A model generated the notes under the pieces. That model worked only from the letters and a program-made list of their open reading frames with translations, ran no database searches and was not told the origin of the DNA. Made by a program: the position numbers and the translations under genes. DNA of 64,000 nucleotides from Trametes villosa (lineage: Eukaryota; Basidiomycota; Agaricomycetes; Polyporales; Polyporaceae), in NCBI GenBank assembly GCA_002964805.2, contig PUDQ02000001.1:6286001-6350000 (forward strand). The letters are read 5' to 3'. Every line of letters starts with the position of its first letter. Positions within the stretch are counted from its first letter, which is position 1. Shown here piece after piece: positions 12,241 to 23,157 of this stretch.

Positions 12241-12963
12241 CAGCCGTGGACCTCACGATCGCGAAAGCCTGACCTATCTAAAAGCACTTAACTGGCCTGT
12301 GTAGCAATGGCCTCTTGCCCGGGACACGAATATTCCTGACGCTATGGCTGCTTCCCGTGCACGTAGCGCCCGCGCGCACGCGCTCCTGAGATAGGCGCCT
12401 CGCGATACTAAACGCAATAACCCCGAGCCCAATCTTCTGCACCCCCTGCCTCCTGCGGACGCAGCGCTGGCGCGCCTGGATGGAAGGGTGAAAAGGAGCC
12501 TCCATCTGAGCCGTGGCGGGCCAGTCGTGTAAACGTTCCATCCAATCGTAGCCCTCCTGTCATGAGGCCCCATCTTAACAAAACACTTTTTCGCTCCCGA
12601 ATCCGCCGAGGAGTTTCATGAGCATTCTCATCCCAGACTGGTGGGCCATGAGCCTCAAGTGAATTGATCTGAGGCCCCTCCCTCTGTGTTTTTCCCTGAC
12701 CTTGCCACCCTTCCCATCACATCTGACCACCCCATGTCCTTCCATGCCCATGAAATATCCCAAAATGTCCCAATTGGACTCCAATTCGCTTGCGACGCCG
12801 CCGCTCCCGTCCGGCGTGCAGTATCTACAGGTCTATGGCAGAAAAAATCTAAAAACTGCCATCTTCTCTAGAGCTATAAAGCCCACGTCGCTCTGCTCTG
12901 CTGGTCCCCATCCCCACAGACCCCCTAGCTGTGCCCCTGCACCCGCCGTATCCGTCCTCTGCG

Positions 12964-13503
12964 ATGAACACCATCAGTGTCTATGCCAAAGAAAGAGGCC
13001 GCGCCCCCGCCAGCCTACCTAGAGGTGGACGCATCCTTGAGGTTGCCTTCATCGACGTTGTTATCCCCCCTCTCGCCCCGCTCGCGGTGAACCTCAACGT
13101 TCGAGTCTTCATCCTGTCGAGGAGACGCCTACGGAATGGCCTACTGTCGGAGGGATACGAGGCCGAGCCCGCTGGCATCACCGGCGTGATCACAGGCGTC
13201 AGAACGATGGAACTGGCAGTCACAGAATTCATTGTCAAAAACGATGATCCTCGATCATCGATCGGATTTGCATACCTCTCGATCCAGCACCTGCACGGCC
13301 TCACTGTACGCCTAGAGCCCTGGCGATACGCGCTACGCCTCTTCCTCCTCCCCCTCCTCCCGCACACACGCCACGTCCCGCTGGAACGCGACACGGATGT
13401 CATGCCACGAACCTACGTCGGATACGACGAGCGATCCCGAAACGCAATCCGCGAACCCGAGGATTCGGAGAGCGAGGACCAGGGGTCAGATGATGCGGAA
13501 TAG
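12964..13503 (+). CDS. hypothetical ORF in the LINE 5' leader (possible extra upstream ORF)
   Basis: An uninterrupted ATG-initiated frame of 179 codons. Codon use is coding-like, with mostly C- or G-ending codons such as GTC, ATC, CTC and GAC. The protein has a hydrophobic, beta-like middle (ILEVAFIDVVIPPLAPLAV), a basic stretch (LSRRRLRNG) and a strongly acidic C-terminus (EDSESEDQGSDDAE). I recognise no family. It is on the same strand as the LINE ORFs and lies between the inferred LINE 5' end and ORF1, so it may be an additional LINE-encoded protein. It could instead be a host gene fragment if the LINE starts further right. Confidence 0.45.
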   Translation: MNTISVYAKERGRAPASLPRGGRILEVAFIDVVIPPLAPLAVNLNVRVFILSRRRLRNGLLSEGYEAEPAGITGVITGVRTMELAVTEFIVKNDDPRSSIGFAYLSIQHLHGLTVRLEPWRYALRLFLLPLLPHTRHVPLERDTDVMPRTYVGYDERSRNAIREPEDSESEDQGSDDAE

Positions 13504-14087
13504 CTGGGGAGACGCGGGAAGGGAAGGATAACCTAGATGAGCGTTCTGAGCAGGACACGAGCCGAGCGGGAAGCCTGATATACGCCAGATCCCGCTTTTT
13601 TGAACCGATCTGAGCCACTCCTGCCTCTCTGGGATGACATAAAACCGATCCAGCCGGTATACCGAGCTGCAAGCAGCCGAAAGCGGAAATTTGGGCGCGA
13701 TGTGAGCCTACTGACCGCCTATCTCTACCTGAGACGGCCCGGCGTGTCGGGATGTCCAAACATGGCCATGCCCTTAGCGCTTGCTGAGCGCTATGTCCGG
13801 AACCCGCGGAGCCACGCGAGCGAAGCACAGCCACGTACCCGAATGAAGAAGGCGCATGCACTTACTGTGTGGCGCTTCCCGCATCGTCCTCATGCGGCCA
13901 TGAATGCCTCCCGCGAGCGACTGAGCGCGACGTCCGCCGAGCCCGAGGACCCGACGAGGGGGCGACCGCGCGCGCACTTAAGCAACGCGCGCGCGGGGGT
14001 GATAATCGTGCCTTCTCCCCTCTGCCTCGCGCCCCCTCCCCTGCCACCAGCGCGCCGCCTGCAACCCGCCGTGAGCCCCCGCGGAGA

Positions 14088-15410
14088 ATGAGCTCGACAG
14101 TCTACAGAATGTCCCTCCCTGGTGCGATATCCGCTGGCTCACCCGAGCACCCCTAACTCTGACTGCTTGCAGACGAGCCGGACGAGAACGCGCCGCTGCC
14201 GCCTGGCCTGGCGCTGCAGGAGCCGCCGACCGAGGACGGCGGCAGCACCTCCCCGTTTCTCCCCAACATCCACCCAGCTACGTCCCCGCTTGCCCCTGGC
14301 GCCGCGACTCCGACCCTGGGTACGAGCGGCAGAGCGGCGAGTGTCCTCGGACACCAAACGAGCCTCGCTGCGACGCTGGAGGAGTGCGCTCAAGCTTCGG
14401 ACTGGCTCAACATGAGCGACCTCAGCGACGCGTCGCTCCCAAACACGCCCACTCCCCTCCCCGAATCCCTGCGCCGCGCCGCTAGTGCCGCGCAGCCTGC
14501 CCCGCCCCTTGCGCCCGCCGCTCCCCTCTCCCGGCCGGCGCGCAAACGCTTTCGTGCGTCGATCTCCCCGCATCAGGACGCCTCGGTCGTACGGACTGAC
14601 TCCCCTGAACCCGCACAAGTGCCGCCCCCTCCGCAAGCTGCGGGGCCTCCTAACCCGGCGCAATTCGCGAACCAGCCAGCAGCAATAGTCCCGCCGCCTC
14701 CTGCGGCCGCCCCTGCTGCCCAGCTAAATGCGCCGGCCCCCCAGTACGGCCTGCACCCGACTATCTCCCTAGCCCGCCTCAGCACGCCGGAGCTCGTCCA
14801 GAGCTACATTGCTAGGATGGCCGCCTCGGAGCAGGCTTGGTTCAACGAATACGCGGCTCAGATGCCGGCGTCCTCCGCCGGGCAGCTCCAGTCGCTCGCC
14901 CTCCAGGTCATCACGGCGAGGCGAAGCACGCCGATGACGCAGCCCTTCGGCTCGAATGGAATCAGCGTCGGAACGCCTACGAGCTATGAGCATGTGAGCA
15001 TGATGGCGCTAGCACCTGAGCCAGCTGTACTGACACCCTTGAAGCGCGCTGTGCTGGCCGGCGACCATTCGTCCCTGACCCCGGCGAGCGTGCCCATCCC
15101 GCCCTCGCCGGGTAACGCAGTAGCTGCGTCGTCTCTGCCCTCCGGGACGCCTGTGCCCACTGGCCCCCCAGTCCCTCCACGCGCGTACGAAGAACCGATG
15201 GACGTCGATAACTCGGGCCACACACACACCGAGGACTGCCTGAGCGGCGTCAGGATGTGCTGGCAGAACGCGCCAGGCCGCCCTGCCCCGATCCTCTCCA
15301 CGGACTCCAGCCTCGCTGGCGCGCTAGGCGTGCATGCTCCCCCTACCCATCTGCCGATCCCCGTGCATAACCAGCACGCTCTCCTGGCCGCATCTGTCCA
15401 CGCTCCGTAG
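14088..15410 (+). pseudogene. LINE ORF1, N-terminal part, cut off by hAT insertion
   Basis: This is the N-terminal part of the LINE nucleic-acid-binding ORF1. A possible start is the ATG at 14088 (MSSTVYRMSLP) followed by a 51-bp intron at 14122-14172; the frame is then open from 14173, and another ATG lies at 14412. The protein is low-complexity and rich in Pro, Ala and Ser, with one helical stretch (ARLSTPELVQSYIARMAAS). The frame runs to 15407, where the hAT begins. The first three bases of the transposon (tag, 15408-15410) supply an immediate in-frame stop. The rest of ORF1 resumes in the same frame at 20732. Without the insertion it would be about 1,018 codons from 14088. Confidence 0.75.
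15400..15407 (+). repeat. left 8-bp target-site duplication of the hAT element
   Basis: The 8-mer acgctccg lies directly left of the inverted repeat and is repeated exactly at 20724-20731. Eight base pairs is the diagnostic duplication length of the hAT superfamily. Confidence 0.95.
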
Positions 15411-15424
15411 GCAGTGGCAGGGAT
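15408..15424 (+). repeat. hAT left terminal inverted repeat
   Basis: The sequence taggcagtggcagggat pairs with the right end at 20707-20723 with one mismatch (position 7, g versus a). Confidence 0.9.
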
Positions 15425-15590
15425 CAGTATCCCTGGAGGGATTTATAGGGATAGACAGAGGGATCGTGGATACAGATACAGTTTATGGGCATCCGCAAGA
15501 AATCCTCATCCTTGTGGGAGATATCCGTATCCCGGGTCAGGATATCCCTGTTTGTGAGGGATATATGTATCCCTGCACGGATTCTGGGAC
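15411..15590. repeat. hAT left subterminal GGATA/TATCC-rich repeats
   Basis: Short words such as agggat, tatccctg, gatatccgtatccc and gtgagggatat recur here in both orientations and have counterparts near the right end. Such clusters are the usual binding sites of hAT transposases. That use is inferred. Confidence 0.6.
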
Positions 15591-15936
15591 ACTGCCACCC
15601 AGAGCCTCTAAATCCAGCCCCCGGATAGTCTGCCTGAGCCCCCAGATTACCATAACGAGACTGGAGTCTACCAGCCATCAGCTTATCCTGCCTATTTTGT
15701 ACCGAGAACGAACCAAAACGAGGCAGCCAACAATATGTGGCACAGAACTGTACATGACTGAGCAACTCCGACGCTGTCCTCGAGGATGAGACGGGCATTC
15801 ATGCAAAAATCTACAAGTCAACCCCTTCCTAAGCACTCCAGATCACCGACACTTTCCCATCCAAGTCTCATATCTAACAGGTACACATCCTGACATCGAG
15901 ACGAGACACACACTCATACTCATCACTCAAGACGTT

Positions 15937-18900
15937 ATGGCCGCCGGTAAGGGTAAGAAGAAGGCACCTGCCAACAAGGGGCAGGCGGGATCTCAGAAGC
16001 CTCCGAAGACCAAAGCAGACGGCGGCGCCACATCGAAAGCAAACAAGCAGACAGCCGTCCTATCCGACAACGAGACAGCAGGTGCACCACCCAAAAAGCG
16101 CCTGAGGACGACGGTCGAGGACGTCGAGGACGAGGACGTCACTCGTGCTAAGGCTAAGGACCGAGGGCATACACCTATCGACCTTAGCAGTGGTACAGAG
16201 GAAGCCGATGACGACGGTGAGGGCGACCCTAACGAGGACCCCGAGGCAGAACTAGGTGAGTACAGGCCACAGTACATCTATGCACGCAAACATTAAGTAC
16301 ACAATACAGCTCGCCTGCGCAAGCGCTGGGGATCGCCCATCTATGCCTTCTATGAGCCGAAGGTTAAGATAGAGACCTTCAAGGGGCGACGGACTCACCT
16401 CTTCACGTGTGCACGCCCCAGTTGCTCGCACACGGTCCGGCGGTATGTCGACAAGAAGGACCGTTCGACGGGGAACATGCGAAAGCATGCCCTGTCGTGT
16501 TGGGGCGAGGAGGCGGTGAAGCGGGCGATGGAGACGGCGGACGATACCGAGGCGCGGAAGATCGTCGTCGACAGCCTGTTGACGACGGGACGCATCAGCG
16601 CGTACTTCGGCAGACAGAAGAAAGGGTCTATCACTTACAGCCACGTGCAGCACAACCGCGAGGAGACACGGTGAGTGGGCGAGTACACGGTCCGGGCAGT
16701 CGATGCTGATCTTGTCGGCGTAGGGCTGAGATTGTCAAGTGGGTCAGCGAGAGTCTCCGGCCGTTCAGTATTGTACGCGACCCCGGCTTCCTTACCTTGA
16801 TGAAAACCGGGCGTCCGGGCTATTACTTGCCCTCGCCGTCGACGGTGTCGCGCGACACGAAGATGGTCTTCGCGAGGAGCCGGCAACGCATCGCGAAGCT
16901 CCTGCAGGTGAGTAGAGCAGTTAGTAGCGGACAAGGCATCAGTACTGACCTCACATGCACAGGAATATGATGGGCGGATCAGTTTCGCCACGGACGCGTG
17001 GACATCCCCGAACCACCGCGCGTTCGTGGCGATAACCGCGCACCTTGAACACAAGGGCAAGCCGCTCCGACTCCTACTCGATGTCGTCGAAGTGGCGAAG
17101 GTGCGCGATCATGTGCGAGGTGTACGTACCGGTACTGACGTGGCATTTGCAGTCGCACACGGGTATACACCTCGCGCAGGCGTTCGCGCAGGTCCTGCAA
17201 GAATTCGGAATCGAGCATAAGGTCAGTGTCATTGCGTGGGCTCATAGGGCGGTCCAGCTTACCGTGATGTTGCAGATCTTGAGCGTCACTTGCGACAACG
17301 CGTCGAACAACGACACGATGACGGACGAACTCGCGAACCTGCTCGCCGAGTTCGAGGGCCAGTTTGCGCGCACTAGGTGCTTCCTACACATAGTCAACCT
17401 CACTGCCAAGAGCCTGCTGAAGGAGTTCGATGTACACGTACACGATGATGTGTCGGCAACGGCGGACGAAGACGAGCGCGAGCTTCTGCAGTTGGCCCAG
17501 CAGCTTGCGGAGGAAGAGAGAGAGGCTCGCGAGGAGGGAGACGAGGACGAAGACGACGAGCTGGACGAGGACGACGACGACGAGAGCTGGCTCGACGAGG
17601 TCGCCTCGCTGTCGCCTGAGGAACGAGCAGAGTTCGAGTCAGAGGTCCGTCCAGTGAAGAAGGTATTGATGAAGGTGAGTGGGGGACGTCGGGGGCATGC
17701 CAGCTGAAGGGAATAAGGTTTGCTCACACGCCTGTCAGCTCCGCCGGCTCGCGTTCAAGATCATTCATTCGACTACGAAAATTCTCCCCGCCTGGAACGA
17801 CATCCTCAAGGCCCTCAAGCTCCCGCCCCGCCTGATGCCGCGCGACGTCAAAACGCGCTGGAACTCAACATTCGACATGTTGAACTTCGCGGTCGACTAC
17901 CGGAAGGCCATCGACACCCTGTGCGCGAGCAGGGAGCACGGCTTGCGGGCGTTCGAGCTCAGCCGAACGGACTGGGCAATTGCCACGGAACTCCGAGATG
18001 TCCTCAAGGTCAGTTCCCATCTGCTTCTCCCGTGCTTGACGCTGACAATTCTCTCATCGCCTGCGTCCATGCCCGTACCCTCTGCCCATTCCCCCGGATG
18101 CTACGTCCCCACGTCCATCCACCCACTCGCCTCCTACTCTCCTCCTCCTTGTGACTCTCACCCCAACGTCGACCGCTCCGCTGCCATGTACCGCTCCCCA
18201 TCCGCGCTGGCCGCCAGATTTTCAAGGACGCCACGCTATTCTTCTCGCGCGACACGCCGAACCTCGCGATGGTGATCCCGGCGATGGATCACATCGACGC
18301 CACCCTCACCGACCAGACCCGCCCCGGGAACACTCTCCAGCCTCCCGTCTCCGCCGCCCTTCGCCTCGCCAAGAAGACCTTGAACAAGTACTACAAGCTT
18401 AGTGACTTGTCCGCGACTTATCGGATCGCTATGGGTAAGTTTCGTGCAATTGACTGGTCTTCTACGTTGCTCACGCTCGTCGCCCACAGTGCTACACCCC
18501 AGCCATAAGCTCCGCTACTTCGAGAATGCGCGATGGCCTGCGGCGTGGATCAAGAGCGCACGCGATATGGTCCAAGACGAGTTCGACGGCTACTACGCCA
18601 AGAAGGTCCCCGAGTCCACCGCCGACGAGGACGAGGAGGAGGAAGACGAGCTCGACGCCACCGAGTCTGGAGATGCCGCCGGCGGCCCCTCTCGCCTGCC
18701 CAAGGTATGTTGTTCGAGCGGCTCCGTCGTCACGCCTTGTATACTCACTCGTACTCAGGGCGCGAACGTTTTCGACCATCTCCCCTCGCTCGCCGGACTG
18801 ATGTCCATCCAAGAGGGCGACGAGGTTGCGCGCTACCTCAGCACACCCCCGGAGCCCACCCAGGATGCCCTCGCCTGGTGGACGCAACGCCGCGACGCAT

Positions 18901-19271
18901 TCCCGAGGTTGTCGAGGATGGCGCTGGATTACTTGTCGATTCCTGGTGAGTACTCGGCCATCTCGCTGCCTCCGCCGGATAGTCGCACTGACTACTTTCC
19001 AGCCACATCCGTCGACGTCGAAAGGACTTTCAGCCGAGGCCGTCGACTCCTCTCGCACGTCCGGAGTCGACTCACCGCGCAGAGCACGCGCGCTCTACTC
19101 TGCGTGGGCGACTGGGTCAAGTGGGACCTCGTACGCTCGCAAGACATCCGCGCGGTCGTCAAGCTCAAGGAGGTGGCCGACGGGGAGGGTGTGGGCGACG
19201 ACTACCGCGCCGAGAACGGCTGGGACCGCATCGGCGCCGTGCTCGCTGGGGAGGAGCGGGAGACTGTATAG
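15937..19271 (+). CDS. hAT-family transposase (BED zinc finger, RNase H-like core, hAT C-terminal dimerisation)
   Basis: Eleven exons join in phase: 15937-16255, 16310-16670, 16724-16907, 16963-17100, 17153-17221, 17276-17674, 17739-18008, 18218-18434, 18490-18704, 18759-18945 and 19003-19271. This gives 2,628 nt and an 875-residue protein with no internal stop. The N-terminus (about 106 residues) is Lys-rich and nuclear-signal-like. A BED-type zinc finger follows (LFTCARPSCSHTV ... MRKHALSC). The catalytic core shows ISFATDAWTSP, SVTCDNASNND and RCFLHIVNLTAKS. KTRWNSTFDMLN is a typical hAT block. The C-terminal dimerisation region has YLSIPATSVDVERTFSRGRR. A long Asp/Glu-rich stretch in exon 6 (about 17520-17590) is an insertion unusual for the core fold. 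It would cut and paste the element in the nucleus. Confidence 0.95.
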
Positions 19272-19811
19272 TGTAGTAGTCGCCGTGTGCCGCCCCCTGT
19301 CTTCCTCGCTACATACATCGTCCCTCGTGTCGCGCGCGCGCTCCGCCGCATCGCCCGCCCCGTCGCGGGTATCGCGCACGTCGTTTCTCGTGTCGTGCAC
19401 GTCGTGTTTTGTGTCGCGCGCGATCCCTGCTGCATCATGCGGTCAGCGGCGTTGCGAGTCGCCTCTTGGACTGCTTGTGTTCTCGTGTCGTGCCCGTCTT
19501 CTCTTAGGCTCTTGTGTCACGCGCTCTGTGGTCGTCTTGTGAGTCCCTGCCGCGCGCGGCCTTCTGTATCCTCCCCGCTACGTAGTCTGTACTATTAGCT
19601 ACTTACTTACGCGTGCCGTCGGGCGCGTTTGCGAATGAAAGACACGCTTGCCTCTGTACAAGGTGGCGGATAGCCGGCATGCTAAGACGATTTGTAAGGC
19701 ACGTTAATGTTGCAAGAGTCTGCGTGTCTTGTCCGCTACCCAGGCTCTCCAGCAACTCTCAATTTTCGCTCCCTCCCTCTGCGTCTCGCGCATACCTCTA
19801 CCCCCGCCAAC

Positions 19812-20467
19812 ATGCAAACTGCGGCCGCTTCTACCTCTCCTCAGCCACTCCATGTGCTACCACGCCTAGTGCTTGCCGTCGACACCTGGACACCCGAACG
19901 GCGGCCGGAAGCGGCGATCCATTGCCTGATCCTGCGAATAGTCGACGATGAGTGCGAGGAGATCACTCAGGTAAGTCTACCTCGCGCCCACACTCAAAGT
20001 ACCTCACACAGCTTTAGATTCCGATCCCCGGGATGACTGCATTGCTCGCGCCGCCGTCCGTCTATGGCGACCTTGCACGCGCTCTACAAAACAACACCTC
20101 CGCGGCTATGGCCCACATATCGGCCTACCAGCGCGCCCTCCTCGTCGACTTCATCAGAATCTTCGAGCTCTACGCCGCAAACGAGCGTCCCCGGCGCGAA
20201 TTCCCGCACTTCATCTCCCGTATCATGTCAGGCGACCTCGCTACTGCGACCTCTCACACGGACCAAACGGGGCGCCTCCACGGCTTCTCGCAGTGGGCTC
20301 GGACTGAATGCCCGGTGAGTACTATTCCAAATGCCTGCAACTGCCATTCCACGAGCACTCCCCCTCATGTTCCCTCCCAGGACTGGTTTGTAGGCTATGC
20401 CAACCCCCGGGACATACTCGAGAATGCCGATCCTGACTGCTATTCTGATCTACCCGACCTTGTATAG
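19812..20467 (+). CDS. second hAT-encoded protein of unknown function (180 aa)
   Basis: Exons 19812-19970, 20018-20314 and 20381-20467 join in phase with good splice sites (gtaagt and gtgagt donors) to give 180 residues. It lies inside the hAT, on the transposase strand, 540 bp downstream of its stop. The protein contains LVLAVDTWTPERRPEAAIHC, a helical middle (SAYQRALLVDFIRIFELYA) and an acidic end (NADPDCYSDLPDLV). I recognise no domain. Because the ends and transposase are intact and this gene sits between them, it travels with the element. It may be an accessory factor or a captured host gene fragment. Confidence 0.7.
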
Positions 20468-20549
20468 ATATTACTAGCTGTACTAGGTTGATCACGGTGT
20501 GCCAATGGATTCCGTCATGGCCCTAAGTCTGTCTGCAATAAATTGCATG

Positions 20550-20706
20550 AAAATATCCCGGGAGTGAGGATATCCCCGCCAGGGATCCGCGTTTGAGGGA
20601 TATCCGACCCCGGGATGGGGTAACCCTAACCTAAGTATCCGTGGATATTAGGATAGGATAAATCGGGGATATGGATCCGGATACCACCCAAAGTATCCGG
20701 GGATGT
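20550..20706. repeat. hAT right subterminal GGATA/TATCC-rich repeats
   Basis: Words such as gaggatatcccc, gtttgagggatatcc, ggatattaggatagg and agtatccgggg are packed into about 150 bp. gtttgagggatat nearly repeats gtttgtgagggatat in the left subterminal region. These are likely transposase binding sites. Confidence 0.6.
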
Positions 20707-20723
20707 ATCCCTGCCATTGCCTA
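20707..20723 (-). repeat. hAT right terminal inverted repeat
   Basis: The sequence atccctgccattgccta is the reverse complement of the left end apart from one base. Confidence 0.9.
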
Positions 20724-20731
20724 ACGCTCCG
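20724..20731 (+). repeat. right 8-bp target-site duplication of the hAT element
   Basis: An exact copy of acgctccg from 15400-15407. LINE ORF1 resumes immediately after it. Confidence 0.95.
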
Positions 20732-22519
20732 CCAGTCGCCGCGGCCCCCGCCCATCCCGTGGCCACTCCTCCGCTGACGACTCAACAATCGACGTCTGGC
20801 GCGAGCGCAGTGACGTACACCTACTACGGAGACGAGAAGATCCTTGACCCGCCACCGGACGGCTTCCCGCGCCGCTACGGAGCTGGGTACGACAGCGCGC
20901 TCATCGGCCTCTGCCGCATGAAACGTTTCTGGGCCACGCTCGACCCGAACAAAGACGTCATCTTCCACCCGCACGGGCAGACGGACTTCCACGGCAACAG
21001 CAAGTATCGCCGGGCTCTCAAGGACCGCCTCGTCAAGATGTTCACGAACATCACGAATGAGACGGGCTTCGAGATCATCTCCCCCTCCAAGGACATCTCA
21101 TCCTCGCAGGACGGCCCCCACCCCGTCGCCTGGCTCGGACGCGGCTTCTCTCCCCGCGCAGTAGGAATCATCCGCGAACGATCAACCTGGCCGGGGGAAG
21201 AACTGAGCGTCCACATCGTCCCGACAAACACGGGGCCGTCCGAATGGGGTGGCTCGTACCACGGCTTCGGCTCCCACCAGGAGTCCCTGATCCGCGATGC
21301 GATCATCGAGACTTACATGAGCGCCGATCGCGTGGAGAGCCTCGTGGAGATCCTACGCGCGAGCAGAAGCACGCTGGACGACGACGGCCTGGAAGAAGAA
21401 GCGAAGAGCGTCATACGCAGCTTCAAGGTTACGACCTACCGCGAGCGCCGTAGCAACGGCTCGTACGGGGAACTCATCGCCTCCGCGTACCGCGCCCCGC
21501 CAGTTCCCCCGCCCCTCTATGTGGCCTGGCATGACTGGCTGCAGGCGCTCCGATACCTCGTGATCGACACACCGTTCATCGACGAGAAGGGCATCCCGTG
21601 CCCGCCGCGCAGGTGCACGGGCTGCCACGGGGAAGACCATGACGCGCTGAACTGCCCCTTCCTTTCGGTTCCAGGATGGACGGGGAACCTCACCCTAGAC
21701 CTCTCCGGGCGCGGCCAGCGCTGGAAGGATGGCCACGCGAGCGCGGACGGCAGCCGCCCGAGCAGCACGGCCCCTGGGGAGCAGCCGCGGCAAGCTCATC
21801 GCGAGCCGGAGCCGTGCCCGCCCCAGGACGCGCGACTGTCCCCCGCGCATGAGTACTACCCCCTCAAGTGGACGGACCGACGCCCGACGCAGGCTGCGCC
21901 GCCCGCACAGCCGTCCTGGTCTGGACCGCACGCGCGCCCGACGCAGTACGAGCAGGCCGCGACGACCACGCAGAACGCGCAGCACCCGCGATACGCGCCG
22001 CGCGAGCCGCGCGCGCAGGAGACCCCTGCCTACCCGCCATCGCGGGAGCCCCCGCCGTACTCGAAGTACGCGAACGCTGACGCCCCCTGGATACCGCGGG
22101 ATGCGACGCCGGACCAACCTCGCGCATGGTACGAAGCCGCGCCCGCAATCCCCCACCCCGTGCCTACGAGGGATGCACCGCCGCAGGCCGGACCTTCGCG
22201 CGCGAACGCACGCACCTATCCTGACGCGCCGCCCTCGCGCACAGGCGCGCGGGGGGGACACCGCCAGCACCACGCCGTGCGCGACGACGGGCACAACTAC
22301 TCGGTCTACCCGCAGCCATACCCGCCCCCGCAATACCTCCCCTACCACGCACTGTACGCGCCGCCGTATCCGCAGCCGCACTCTGTGCAGTACTCGCACC
22401 CGGAGAACCCCCCTGCTGAGCACCAGCGCCAGCGCAGCCAGCAAGGCCGCGCGGGCTCGCACAGGAGCCGCCGCGCCTCCAAGCCGCCCCCGAGCCAGGG
22501 CCCCTTCTCGCAGAACTGA
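20732..22519 (+). pseudogene. LINE ORF1, C-terminal part with CCHC zinc knuckle
   Basis: This continues the ORF1 frame broken at 15407: the codons before the insertion (V-H-A-P) are followed here by P-V-A-A-A-P with no frame change once one duplication copy is dropped. It runs 595 codons to the stop at 22517-22519. The first half is folded-looking and contains FWATLDPNKDVIFHPHG and FTNITNETGFEIISPSKD. A CCHC knuckle (CTGCHGEDHDALNC, nt 21613-21654) suggests RNA binding, as in other Tad/L1-type ORF1 proteins. The rest is a long Pro/Arg/Tyr/Gln-rich tail with no stops. In this copy it lacks its natural start because of the hAT. Confidence 0.8.
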
Positions 22520-23088
22520 GCCCAGGGGCATGTTATCTTGTCGCCTCTGTGTACGCCGCCTATGGGCACTGATCTTGGGATGTGGAATGGGTGGAGCTGC
22601 GCGCCGCGCTCCTAGGCTGCTGGCCGCGTCTCGTACTACGCCCCCTCTTGATACGGATCGCGTAATGAACTCGCTCGCTTGTACATGCCTCGCTCTCGCT
22701 TAGTATCTCAATAATATCCTCTCTGCACATAGCTTGGTGTACGGGCTGCTGAGCAGAATAGGAACATGGAAACCCGGCCTGGCGCAGTGATAGGCGTGCT
22801 TGGTCCCCGCCTATCGGTACACGACTGCGAACCGCGCTAGCCCTGGAGAGCCTGCATCTCTAACACAGTGGTCTGCGCGGCGACTTACTCCGCGCCCAAT
22901 TTACTTAGCCTTCGAGCTGAGGAAAGCCGGAGTATAACCCAGCGGAGACCTATTCAGGTCCCGACGATCCGCGCTGAGAAGCTGAAGCTGATGAACACGC
23001 CGCTCAGAGCAGGAGAACGGTGCTCGTTCTGAAAGCATAGTCGCCCCCGGATGCAGGGATATGCATCCTCACCTGCCGCCTTGGTTGA
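22520..23088 (+). other. LINE inter-ORF spacer
   Basis: About 570 bp between the ORF1 stop and the in-frame stop preceding ORF2 (tga at 23086). No motif or conserved ORF is visible. It presumably carries the signals that let ORF2 be translated. Confidence 0.6.
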
Positions 23089-23157
23089 CAGCGGCTTGGG
23101 AAATCACCAACCACGAACACCTCACACACAAACAATCACCACCAATGGCACGACGAC

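Larger units (their letters stand above)
15408..20723 (+). mobile_element. complete hAT-superfamily DNA transposon, 5,316 bp, nested in LINE ORF1
   Basis: It is bounded by 17-bp terminal inverted repeats with 16 of 17 matches (taggcagtggcagggat on the left, taggcaatggcagggat on the right when reversed) and by an exact 8-bp target duplication. It encodes an apparently intact 11-exon transposase (15937-19271) and a second three-exon gene (19812-20467). Both ends carry GGATA/TATCC-rich subterminal repeats. Intact genes, near-identical ends and a perfect duplication indicate a recent and possibly still mobile, autonomous copy. It must be younger than the LINE it interrupts. Confidence 0.95.

Noticed and set aside
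20610..20640. Telomere-like aaccctaacct near the right end of the hAT
   Set aside because: A single occurrence within the subterminal repeat region; not an array and not at a chromosome end.
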